DNA of 42,429 nucleotides from an uncultured Clostridia bacterium (GTDB taxonomy: Bacteria > Bacillota > Clostridia > Christensenellales > Aristaeellaceae), in the NCBI GenBank assembly GCA_946407745.1, contig CAMJPQ010000025.1:1-42429 (forward strand). Reading direction: 5' to 3'. Of the stretch, positions 1-7,137 are shown one piece after another. The notes beneath the pieces are model-generated. The model saw nothing but the letters and a program-made list of their open reading frames with translations. It did no database searches and was not told the DNA's origin. Position numbers and translations under genes: made by a program. Each line of letters starts with the position of its first letter. Positions within the stretch are counted from its first letter, which is position 1.

Positions 1-1
1 C

Positions 2-1375
2 GCGGCGAACTTCCCGGATGCATCCTTCCGGCTGTGGGTGTCCGACAACGCGGACAGGGACGGCAGCGGATGGCTGTCTGCGGAGGAAATGGACGCGGTT
101 GACACGGTCTATCTGAACATGCAGACCTTTGCCGGTCTCGCCAGTGTGCAGGGAATTGAGTATTTCACAGGGATCACGGAACTGATCATTGAAGGCGCGC
201 CAAACCTGACCGCCATCGACCTTTCGGAGAACACGAAGCTCGAAAGCCTCGAAATCACGGAGACAGGGCTGACGTCGCTGTATGTGGATGGGCTACCGCT
301 GGAATACCTCTACTGTATGGACAATTCCCTGACCAGCCTGACCCTGGGCAGCCAGCCCGGTCTGACAGAGATGGATTGCTGCGGCAATCCCGAACTCAGG
401 ACTCTGGACCTGCGCAGCGCTCCGATCCTGCTGGACGCGGTGCTGAACGGCACCAAATCCGTCTCAGACAGCGGGGACCTGTATGAAGGTCCGCTGGGCG
501 GCAAGCTGCGTATGGACGCGACGACCGAGCTCATCATCCCAGGCATGATCCCCGTCGACATGGCGCACTTCCCGGATCCCGCCTTCCGTGATTTGGTCGC
601 GAACTACTTTGATACCAACTTCAGCGGCTGGCTGAGCAGGGAAGAAATCATGGCGGTCACGTCCCTCAGCATGGACAGCTATGACGATCTGGAAGGCGTG
701 GCCGGAATCGAATGCTTCACGGAGCTGAATGAACTGATTCTGACCAACAACCCTCATCTTATCAGCATTGATCTGTCACACAATACAAAGCTGACGTATG
801 TGGTGCTGGAGTACAATGATCTGACAGTGATTCGGCTGGACGGACTGACTTCGCTGCGGGAACTCTATCTCTGCGGCAACAGGCTGGAGGCGCTGGATGT
901 GAGCGCCCTTCCGGCCCTGGAGTATCTGGACTGTGAGAGCAATCCGCTGACCGGCCTGGCTCTGGGCGAATCGTCCAATCTGAAGTTCCTGTGCTGCTAC
1001 GGCACAAACCTGACGTCTCTGGACATCTCCGGCGCTCCGCACCTGCTCGGCGCCTGGCTGGGCACCAAGGACAGCAGCCACGCGGAATACGACAGGTACA
1101 CGGCAGACGGATATATCCTGGATGTGGATAAGGGGCTCAGCATTGTCTCCGGCATCCCCGCCCCAACCTTTACTCTGCCCGCTGCTCTGACCGCCATTGA
1201 GGCGGGTGCCTTCTCCGGCATCGCTGCCGAGGCTGTTCTCATTCCTGCTTCCGTCACTGCCATTGAAGGTGACCCCTTCACCGGCAGCAGTGTCCGGTAC
1301 ATCTACGGCACGACGGAACTGGCCAGGAGCTTTGCCGAAGCAAACGGGTATATCTTCGTTCCTGTCAGAAACTGA
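2..1375 (+). CDS. Leucine-rich-repeat protein, 5' end outside the window
   Basis: The frame is open from base 2 to the stop at 1373-1375, so the N-terminus lies upstream of the window; a GTG at 38 is only an internal valine. The visible 457 residues contain two copies of the same unit. Each starts with a short calcium-loop-like module (N-F-P-D-A-S-F-R then D-x-D-x-S-G-W-L-S-x-E-E; second copy H-F-P-D-P-A-F-R near 560-640). Each continues with degenerate leucine-rich repeats (L-T-x-L, L-E-x-L, I-D-L-S steps of about 21 residues). The last 70 residues switch to a BspA-like LRR pattern (A-F-S-G-I, L-I-P-A-S-V-T-A-I-E). Such proteins are usually exported and surface-bound in Clostridia, but no signal peptide or anchor is visible here because the N-terminus is missing. 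The ligand is unknown. A terminator follows at 1398-1432. Confidence 0.85.
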   Translation, partial: AANFPDASFRLWVSDNADRDGSGWLSAEEMDAVDTVYLNMQTFAGLASVQGIEYFTGITELIIEGAPNLTAIDLSENTKLESLEITETGLTSLYVDGLPLEYLYCMDNSLTSLTLGSQPGLTEMDCCGNPELRTLDLRSAPILLDAVLNGTKSVSDSGDLYEGPLGGKLRMDATTELIIPGMIPVDMAHFPDPAFRDLVANYFDTNFSGWLSREEIMAVTSLSMDSYDDLEGVAGIECFTELNELILTNNPHLISIDLSHNTKLTYVVLEYNDLTVIRLDGLTSLRELYLCGNRLEALDVSALPALEYLDCESNPLTGLALGESSNLKFLCCYGTNLTSLDISGAPHLLGAWLGTKDSSHAEYDRYTADGYILDVDKGLSIVSGIPAPTFTLPAALTAIEAGAFSGIAAEAVLIPASVTAIEGDPFTGSSVRYIYGTTELARSFAEANGYIFVPVRN

Positions 1376-1397
1376 TCAGAAACAACAAATGACTTCA

Positions 1398-1432
1398 GGC
1401 CGTCCTCAGCGTTTGGGGGCGGCCATCTTTTC
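1398..1432 (+). terminator. Rho-independent terminator after the LRR gene
   Basis: An inverted repeat GGCCG (1398-1402) / CGGCC (1420-1424), extended by partial CC/GG pairing, is followed by ATCTTTTC. It lies 23 bases after the LRR stop codon. Confidence 0.55.
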
Positions 1433-1840
1433 GGTATGATTCGTGTCTGCGTTCTTTCAGGTAACATCGCTGCAGATGAGGTGATCAGATGGCGAGTAAA
1501 TGTTGTGTCAGACACGATTATAGATTTTGGAGGCTTTGCTCAAGGCAGTCGAAAAAAACTGCAGGAAGTGGATGGCACAAAGGGCACCGCCGAATTGCGC
1601 GGTGTTGCCTCAGCGGGCAGAAAACTGTGATACCTGTCTGCTGCCATTCTCTAATGCGATATAGTCACTTCTCATAGTTCCACGAGACATTCCCGTCTTC
1701 TTTTTCCCCAGTGGAACAAAAAAACAAAAGCATAGTCGCTTCTGTCAAATTCCGAACGACCGTGTTCATGGTATAATCAATGTACCGCAAAACATGGTCT
1801 TCTGAAAGTGGTTATTCGTTACATATCCTGATAAACCTGC
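1433..1840. other. Gene-poor interval, no supported gene
   Basis: About 400 bases with only short open frames on both strands (for example 1436-1630 plus). None has a recognisable domain or a convincing ribosome binding site with coding-like composition. The base composition is more AT-rich than the flanks, in keeping with decayed DNA. It abuts the phage remnant to the right. Confidence 0.5.
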
Positions 1841-1880
1841 AAAAAGATCCCCGATCAGGATGACTCCTGACCGACGATCT
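1841..1880 (-). terminator. Terminator-like hairpin downstream of the broken membrane-protein gene
   Basis: Read on the minus strand, an outer AGATC/GATCT pair (1876-1880 with 1845-1849) encloses an internal loop and an inner TCAGGA/TCCTGA stem (1865-1870 with 1855-1860). The 3' side runs directly into TTTTT. It lies 30 bases after the pseudogene stop at 1910. The internal loop makes it a moderate match. Confidence 0.45.
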
Positions 1881-1909
1881 CCTTCAGTGAAACTCTGCAT
1901 TTGATAGGA

Positions 1910-2103
1910 TCAGCTTTTTTTCTTCCCTGCAAGGCATGCTGCCCAGCCGGCGATCGCAACCCAGTAAATTGCCATGCCCCGCCAGTCAGTATTTGTTCCG
2001 TTTCTGATGGATGTCACGATCTCGAGAACGGTAGCAATCACCGCAAGTAGATGACCACATAAAGCGCTTTCTTTCCACTGATAGCCTGAATGAACTGTTT
2101 CAT
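1910..2103 (-). pseudogene. Frameshifted small two-helix membrane protein, holin-like
   Basis: An ATG at 2103-2101 opens a frame M-K-Q-F-I-Q-A-I-S-G-K-K-A-L-Y-V-V-I-Y that meets a TGA at 2040-2038. From about 2044 a different frame continues without interruption (A-V-I-A-T-V-L-E-I-V-T-S-I, then G-M-A-I-Y-W-V-A-I-A-G-W-A-A-C-L-A-G-K-K-K-S) to a TGA at 1912-1910. Joined, this is a protein of about 64 residues with two hydrophobic helices, a short polar turn and a lysine tail. An upstream GAGAGAAAG could serve as ribosome binding site. It sits just downstream of a phage tail-fibre fragment, where phages often carry holins, so a decayed holin is my inference; I recognise no family by sequence. 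A sequencing error in the shift region cannot be excluded. Confidence 0.6.
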
Positions 2104-2188
2104 GGTTTCTTTCTCTCTTTTATGATGGTTTTGTCCTTACATTTTATTTGCGTCTTCCGGTTCTTCTTCCAGTCGCTTTTGCCTCTTG

Positions 2189-2425
2189 TCAGTCGCTTTC
2201 ATGGACACCGTCAGCGCTGCAACATCGTCCGTTGGTGGTATCATTGTAGGTCGGAAGCAGAAGCAACGAAGGGTACAGGTAACCGGAAATGTTTAGGTTG
2301 CCCGTCATCGTGTCCCCGGTCTTCTTCACACCGCCCAGGTTGGCAATGGCGCTCGCTGCCGATGTGGCACCCATGCCCCATAGGCAACCGCCAGTGCGGA
2401 GCTTAGCTTCAGCAGCCAGCCGCAC
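2189..2425 (-). pseudogene. Phage tail-fibre fragment
   Basis: The minus-strand frame contains A-T-S-A-A-S-A-I-A-N-L-G-G-V followed by K-K-T-G-D-T-M-T-G-N-L-N-I-S-G, then L-L-L-P-T-Y-N-D-T-T-N. The K-T-G-D-T-M-T-G-N-L motif after an A-x-x-N-L-G-G run is characteristic of phage tail-fibre and tail-collar proteins. The reading frame stops making sense after N-D-T-T-N (about 2231) and ends at 2189. Only about 60 residues of a normally much longer protein remain. Upstream sequence (2430-2640) has open but unrecognisable frames that could be more of the same gene after several shifts. I regard it as a dead prophage relic. Confidence 0.7.
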
Positions 2426-2429
2426 CTTC

Positions 2430-2640
2430 AGTCATAGCTGTACAGCAACAGGAGCTTGTTGGTAGGGCTCAGGGTATAGCTGGTGATGGCCACGACCATA
2501 TACCAAGCTGCAACACTTGGCCACAGCGTATCAGGATTCGCAGTTCTATCCAGCAAACGGGACTGCTGCAGTAGCATCCAAACTGCAGCAGCCCCTCTGT
2601 TATCACGGTTATGAAGATGTTGGGAAACAGCAGCCTTCTG
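2430..2640 (-). other. Probable further phage-gene debris, unassigned
   Basis: Two overlapping minus-strand frames cross this interval, but neither has a start, a ribosome binding site or a recognisable domain. It lies directly upstream of the tail-fibre fragment and downstream of the DAHP synthase stop. No terminator for the synthase gene is obvious here. Assignment to the phage relic rests on position only. Confidence 0.35.
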
Positions 2641-2644
2641 CTGC

Positions 2645-3679
2645 TCACGCCATTTCTGCCAGGTGGTAAATGAGCGGTTCTGTCTTTTCCCAGCCCAGGC
2701 ATGGATCGGTGATGGATTTGCCAAAAACGCCCTCGCCAATTTTCTGACAGCCGTCCTCCAGATAGCTCTCCACCATCAGACCCTTGACCAGGCCATGAAT
2801 ATCGGAGGACAGACTGCGGCTGTGCATTACATCCTTGCAGATTCTGATCTGTTCCATATACTGCTTGCCCGAATTGTTGTGGTTGGTATCCACCACTACA
2901 GCCGGGTTCTTCAGTCCGCTTTGCTGATACAGCTCCAACAGCTGCCTTAAATTCTCATAATGATAATTGGGATGAGAGCGGCCAAAGCTGTCCACAAAGC
3001 CGCGCATGATCGCATGCGCCAGGGGATTGCCGCTGGTGCGCACCTCCCAGTTGCGGTAAATGAACTCCTGCCTGCTCTGTGCCGCCGCGATGGAGTTCAT
3101 CATCACCGTCACGTCACCGGCGGTGGGGTTCTTCATTCCCACAGCAATACCCACCCCGCTGGCCACCAGGCGGTGCTCCTGGTCCTCCACAGAGCGCGCA
3201 CCCACCGCCACATAGCTGAGCAGGTCAGAAAGATAGCTGTGATTGGAGGGGTAGAGCATTTCCTCCGCGCAGGTAAAGCCTGTTTCACGTATCACGCGCA
3301 TGTGCATCTGCCGGATGGCAATGATGCCCGCAACCATGTCCTCCCCTTTTTCCGGGTCTGGCTGATGCAGCATCCCTTTGTAGCCCACACCCTTGGTGCG
3401 GGGCTTGTTGGTATATACCCGCGGAACGATCATCAGCTTTTCCTTCACCTGTTCGTTCACCCTGGCAAGGCGGTGCATGTATTCCAGCACCGCGTCTTCC
3501 CGGTCGGCCGAGCAGGGCCCGATGATCAGCAAAAGCCGCTGGTCCTTTCCTGTGAGAATGTCAGCAATCTGCTGGTCCCGCTCCCGCTTGGCTTCTGCTA
3601 TCTGCGCGTCCGCAGGGTAAGCCTGCTTCAGTTCCTGCGGCAGCGGCATTTTTCTCACAAATTCCATTGAGTTATCCAT
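2645..3679 (-). CDS. aroF: 3-deoxy-7-phosphoheptulonate synthase, type I (AroG/AroF class)
   Basis: Condenses phosphoenolpyruvate with erythrose 4-phosphate, the first step of the shikimate pathway to aromatic amino acids, in the cytoplasm. The 344-residue length fits the type I family (about 350). Visible signatures are I-I-G-P-C-S-A at about 51-57, R-V-Y-T-N-K-P-R-T at 85-93, K-N-P-T-A-G-D in the middle, and V-D-T-N-H-N-N-S-G-K near 265-274, which carry substrate and metal ligands. The ATG at 3679 follows AGGGAAG at a 10-base spacing; a second ATG four codons in has no suitable site. The 3' end borders phage debris, but the C-terminus looks complete. Whether feedback is by Phe, Tyr or Trp cannot be read from the sequence. 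The gene symbol gives the class, not a proven paralogue. Confidence 0.95.
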   Translation of the reverse strand: MDNSMEFVRKMPLPQELKQAYPADAQIAEAKRERDQQIADILTGKDQRLLLIIGPCSADREDAVLEYMHRLARVNEQVKEKLMIVPRVYTNKPRTKGVGYKGMLHQPDPEKGEDMVAGIIAIRQMHMRVIRETGFTCAEEMLYPSNHSYLSDLLSYVAVGARSVEDQEHRLVASGVGIAVGMKNPTAGDVTVMMNSIAAAQSRQEFIYRNWEVRTSGNPLAHAIMRGFVDSFGRSHPNYHYENLRQLLELYQQSGLKNPAVVVDTNHNNSGKQYMEQIRICKDVMHSRSLSSDIHGLVKGLMVESYLEDGCQKIGEGVFGKSITDPCLGWEKTEPLIYHLAEMA

Positions 3680-3873
3680 GCTGTCATCACTTCCCTTTTT
3701 ATCATGCCACAGGCAACGGCATGAGCCTCCACCCTTTCAAAGTCAAAATCTTCATTCCCGTTCTCCTGTTTCTCTGTCTGTTTGCGGCCGGGCTGCAATT
3801 TATACCGTGAGCAGAGGTAGCATCCTTTTCCCTCACAGTGTCGGCAAAAGTCGTCATCAGTCGACCGAAGCAT
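3655..3873 (-). CDS. Small Cys-rich protein, possible zinc-binding, unknown function
   Basis: A 72-residue frame with the N-terminal pattern F-C-R-H-C-E-G-K-G-C-Y-L-C (C-x2-C-x4-C-x2-C, residues 10-20), which could bind a metal, followed by a polar, charged middle. An AGGAGG lies 14 bases upstream of the ATG at 3873, longer than ideal. The 3' end overlaps the DAHP synthase start by 25 bases, so the two could be translationally coupled. I do not recognise a family. The Cys pattern and the strong ribosome binding site favour a real gene; the overlap and an undistinguished C-terminal half count against it. It could also be a non-coding leader of the synthase mRNA. Confidence 0.4.
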   Translation of the reverse strand: MLRSTDDDFCRHCEGKGCYLCSRYKLQPGRKQTEKQENGNEDFDFERVEAHAVACGMIKREVMTAWITQWNL

Positions 3874-3981
3874 ATGCTATCACAAAACCTCCTGTCTTTC
3901 AATGACCGAATGGCTTTTCTTCCACATATTGCCTGTTTTTGCCGCATGCGGCTGCCCTTCCGCTGCCCTGCCCGGGAAATC

Positions 3982-4018
3982 AAAAACTCCGCCTGCATAA
4001 AGCAAATGCGGAGTTTTT
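3982..4018 (-). terminator. Rho-independent terminator of rplS
   Basis: A perfect 11-base inverted repeat AAAAACTCCGC (3982-3992) / GCGGAGTTTTT (4008-4018) with a 15-base loop. Transcription on the minus strand ends in TTTTTGATTT. It lies 37 bases after the L19 stop codon. Confidence 0.9.
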
Positions 4019-4054
4019 GACGCAGGCTCAAACGCCCGCTCTCGGATCCTTCTG

Positions 4055-4405
4055 TTACACGCGGCGAACCTCGGCAATCTTGGCTGCCTTGCCCTGCAGA
4101 GCACGCAGGTAGTACAGCTTCGCGCGGCGCACCTTGCCGTGGCGCAGCAATTCAATGCGGTCCACACGGGGGGAATGCACAGGGAAAGTGCGCTCCACAC
4201 CAATGCCATAGGACACACGGCGCACCGTAAAGGTTTCGCGCACAGAGCCATTGCGCATGGCGATGATGACGCCCTCGAAAGCCTGCAGGCGCTCGCGGCT
4301 GCCTTCAACAACCTTCACCCACACACGCACGGTGTCGCCAATTTCAAGCTTCGGCCGATCAGTGCGCAGCTGCTTTGCTTCGATGGAACGGATAATTTCA
4401 TTCAT
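4055..4405 (-). CDS. rplS: 50S ribosomal protein L19
   Basis: Structural protein of the large ribosomal subunit at the interface with the 30S subunit. The 116 residues match the family length and carry its recognisable stretches: [13 protein letters not shown] near 23-35, F-E-G-V-I-I-A near 43-49, and the basic C-terminal half with R-R-A-K-L-Y-Y-L-R near 93-101. GGAAGGAGG precedes the ATG at a good distance. The gene appears monocistronic, with its own promoter (4490-4519) and terminator (3982-4018). In many bacteria it sits after rimM/trmD; that context is absent here. Confidence 0.97.
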   Translation of the reverse strand: MNEIIRSIEAKQLRTDRPKLEIGDTVRVWVKVVEGSRERLQAFEGVIIAMRNGSVRETFTVRRVSYGIGVERTFPVHSPRVDRIELLRHGKVRRAKLYYLRALQGKAAKIAEVRRV

Positions 4406-4489
4406 GGTCGGATCCTCCTTCCTTCATAGACGTTCATATCCGGCTCTTCCTGATCTCCGGACAGCGGACCGCCCGTTGTCACGCAGAGC

Positions 4490-4519
4490 AGTATAACACA
4501 TAATCCCATGAAAATGCAA
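4490..4519 (-). promoter_or_regulatory. Sigma-A-type promoter of rplS
   Basis: On the minus strand TTGCAT (4514-4519) and TATACT (4490-4495) are separated by 18 bases. This is about 85 bases upstream of the L19 start codon, with no other gene between. Confidence 0.7.
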
Positions 4520-4615
4520 GAACAATTTTTCATTTTTGCCGGCAAAATGCTGCAATTCTGTTCAATTCTGCCCTGCCTGAATGTCAGCGAGCCCTTGCCC
4601 GCTCAAAGAGGCATC

Positions 4616-6652
4616 TCAGTCCTCAATCAGCCATACATACCAGTCCCCGGCGGCGGAGACAAGCTGATACTGCGGATACTGCCACTGCGAAACAAGATGC
4701 GTCACGCCCAGTGAGCGCAGATCCTTCAGCGTCAGCCAGGCCCTGATATGATCCTCATGCAGCAGTTCGAACGAGGTCGTATCAGCCACCCTCAGCGAGA
4801 TATGGCAGAACCGGTTGTAAACCTTTCTGTATGACCCGGTGGGATCAACGGCTTCCCATCTTTCAGGATCAGGGTACGGCTGGGTGGTATTGAGTACCGG
4901 GCGGCCGGAGAAAGCAGCAGCATTCGTCACCGGCCAGTCCCCTTCCACCGCGAACAGCGTGCCTTCAGCCGCTTCAGCCGCTCCTATGGCCTTGACCGGC
5001 GCCAGCGTCTCCGTCAGTGCCAGCCCTTGCTGGATCGGGTTGACAAAAGCGCCTCCAAGCACAGACAGACCGATCAGCACCGCGCAGAGCAGTTCCCTGG
5101 CCCATCCTGAGAACACCATCAAATATAGCAGCAGGTACAGAAGCACCAATAACACGGTCTTCCATCCCAGCGGGTTGCCTGCAAGTAGCAGCACTGCCCA
5201 GGGGATGCAGCAGAGCACGGCTGCGCACAGTGCTCTCTTTGGTGATTCCTGAATATTTGCTGACAGGCTCCTGAACAGCAGCAGCAGGTCGCACAGACCG
5301 ATGACCAGTGTGTTCCTGGTGCACTGGCCCAAAAGCGTGATCCTTGCAAGCCAGGCCGGGCAGCCGAACAGCTGAAACGCCCACAGTGCCGCCTCAAGCA
5401 GAACCAGAACGGCAGCCAGTCCGTCTCTGCTGCGTTTCCTGGCCAGGTGCCATATCGCAAGCACGAGACCTGCCGGCGCCAACGTCAGTATGTTCGACAT
5501 CTCGCTGGGATTCGACACAGTTCCATCCAGCGGGAACAGAAGGCTGGCAAGGCCCGTCAACAGGCTTTGCGGCACTTCGCCCCCGGTATACAGCCGCTGT
5601 CCAGGATACTCGCTCTCCATCACACGGCGCAGCGTATCCCCGTCGCTGCGAGCGCACAGCAGCAGCACTGCCAGCACCAGCATCAGCGGAAGCAGCCGCC
5701 ACAGGTCGGTAAGCTGAAGCGCCTCGCGCCTGGAGCAAAGCTGCCATACCAGCACAGCCACCAGGAGATAGCCAACAGATATGATCCACGCCGGATAAGC
5801 GATCATGGCATAGCAGCCAAGGCACCAGGCCCCCGCGGATGCGTACAGCCAGCGCAATCCACGGTTCTTTGTCCCCGTATATCTGTCCGTCAGCAGCACG
5901 GCAGCCTGAGAAAAAATCAGCACCTCACAGATGCTCTGGGAATACCACCACTGCACATAAGGGGAAAGTGTGAGCATAGCTGCAGCAGCGGCTGACAGGA
6001 GGTGGTTACCACGGGTATATCTCAGTGCTGTCCGGTACGATATCCATAGGAGAAAGAAAAAGCGGAGAAAAGACAGGAGGCTGTAGCCCCTCTCTGCGCC
6101 AAGCAGCAGAAATCCCCAGTAGAATGGCTTGAAGGCCAGCAGAGGGCTCAGCGCCGGCAGTCCACCGACAGAAATCCATCCAGCGGGAACCTGCCTGCCC
6201 GTGAAATATGTGCTGACCGCCGGATAGCCGTTCTTCGCCTGTGAAACAAGAAACGGCGTCCATACCGCCCATTCATCGCTCCGGATGCCCCTCGGCATGC
6301 CCCACACAAGTCCTCTCTTCTCACCCGGAAGCCATTGCAGCCACTGTGAGATGCTTGTGTTGTTGAGGTTCAGCCCGGTCCACACCGCACACAGCAGCAG
6401 CCATACGGGCCATTGCCTTCGCCGGAGTGTGTTCTTCAGCGCCTCGCTGCCAAAGAGAATCACGTGGCTGAGTACCAGGAAGCCGCCGGAGAGCAAAGCG
6501 CACATTGCAGCGCGCACAGGGCCGGCGTTGAGCGCACCAAATCTCCAGGCATACAGTCCGATTGCCGCTGCCAGCAGCAGAAGAACTGTCTCCTGTGCGG
6601 CAAATCTGATTTGCCGCACACGCCGCTCAATCGTTGATTTTGCTGTTTTCAT
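4616..6652 (-). CDS. Large polytopic membrane protein, GT-C / YfhO-like, unknown function
   Basis: A 678-residue protein with about 13 hydrophobic helices spread over residues 18-560 and a soluble C-terminal domain of about 120 residues. A conserved-looking loop after the third helix contains G-I-R-S-D-E-W-A-V-W-T-P-F. Acidic residues in this first extracytoplasmic loop are typical of GT-C glycosyltransferases and related uncharacterised families that move sugars from lipid carriers. The topology and the R-S-D-E-W motif suggest that class, but I cannot assign a substrate. Its ATG overlaps the GNAT stop in an ATGA arrangement (6649-6652), so it is the last gene of the operon. Its own ribosome binding site is weak (AAAGAGAT), consistent with translational coupling. 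Confidence 0.75.
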   Translation of the reverse strand: MKTAKSTIERRVRQIRFAAQETVLLLLAAAIGLYAWRFGALNAGPVRAAMCALLSGGFLVLSHVILFGSEALKNTLRRRQWPVWLLLCAVWTGLNLNNTSISQWLQWLPGEKRGLVWGMPRGIRSDEWAVWTPFLVSQAKNGYPAVSTYFTGRQVPAGWISVGGLPALSPLLAFKPFYWGFLLLGAERGYSLLSFLRFFFLLWISYRTALRYTRGNHLLSAAAAAMLTLSPYVQWWYSQSICEVLIFSQAAVLLTDRYTGTKNRGLRWLYASAGAWCLGCYAMIAYPAWIISVGYLLVAVLVWQLCSRREALQLTDLWRLLPLMLVLAVLLLCARSDGDTLRRVMESEYPGQRLYTGGEVPQSLLTGLASLLFPLDGTVSNPSEMSNILTLAPAGLVLAIWHLARKRSRDGLAAVLVLLEAALWAFQLFGCPAWLARITLLGQCTRNTLVIGLCDLLLLFRSLSANIQESPKRALCAAVLCCIPWAVLLLAGNPLGWKTVLLVLLYLLLYLMVFSGWARELLCAVLIGLSVLGGAFVNPIQQGLALTETLAPVKAIGAAEAAEGTLFAVEGDWPVTNAAAFSGRPVLNTTQPYPDPERWEAVDPTGSYRKVYNRFCHISLRVADTTSFELLHEDHIRAWLTLKDLRSLGVTHLVSQWQYPQYQLVSAAGDWYVWLIED

Positions 6653-7134
6653 ATCTCTTTGTCCGGATCAATCTGCTTGACCGGGTATGCAACGCGTTCC
6701 CTGGTCAGCTGCAAGTAGGGTGAGGGCTGATAGCCCAGATGGCGGTATACCGCCACAGCGCGATCATTGTTTTCTTCCGCTTCCAGGCGGAAGCGCACTG
6801 CCTCGGGATGACTTTCTTCTATATAGCGCAGAAAGCGTGAGCCAAGGCCCTTCCCTCGCGCGGCCTCTTCCAGGTACAGATCCTCTGTCCAGACACAAAG
6901 TCCGCCATACTCGGTTGACCAGGACAACGAGCACAGCGCATATCCTGCCGGCCGGCTGTCCTCCATGAATACATACCCCTCCACATAAGGGCTACCTGAC
7001 ACTGCCGCTTTCAGGTCGGCTTCAAAAACGCTCACCGGGGAGGCGACCAGCACCGCAGGCGAATCATAGAAGCGCCGCATCATATTCAGCACGCTCTCCA
7101 CATGCTCTTGCGCCATCGGGACTATCTGATACAA
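6649..7134 (-). CDS. GNAT-family N-acetyltransferase
   Basis: A 161-residue single-domain acyl-CoA-dependent acetyltransferase. Motif A is visible as R-G-K-G-L-G-S-R-F-L (about 93-102) after the beta strand D-L-Y-L-E, and the late motif N-N-D-R-A-V-A-V-Y-R-H-L-G-Y (about 122-135) is typical of GNATs acting on small molecules or protein N-termini. The start is a TTG at 7134, chosen because AAAGGAG lies 8 bases upstream, inside the end of the recQ-like gene. It is sandwiched between the helicase (3-base gap) and the membrane protein (4-base overlap). The substrate is unknown. Confidence 0.85.
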   Translation of the reverse strand: MYQIVPMAQEHVESVLNMMRRFYDSPAVLVASPVSVFEADLKAAVSGSPYVEGYVFMEDSRPAGYALCSLSWSTEYGGLCVWTEDLYLEEAARGKGLGSRFLRYIEESHPEAVRFRLEAEENNDRAVAVYRHLGYQPSPYLQLTRERVAYPVKQIDPDKEI

Positions 7135-7137
7135 TCT

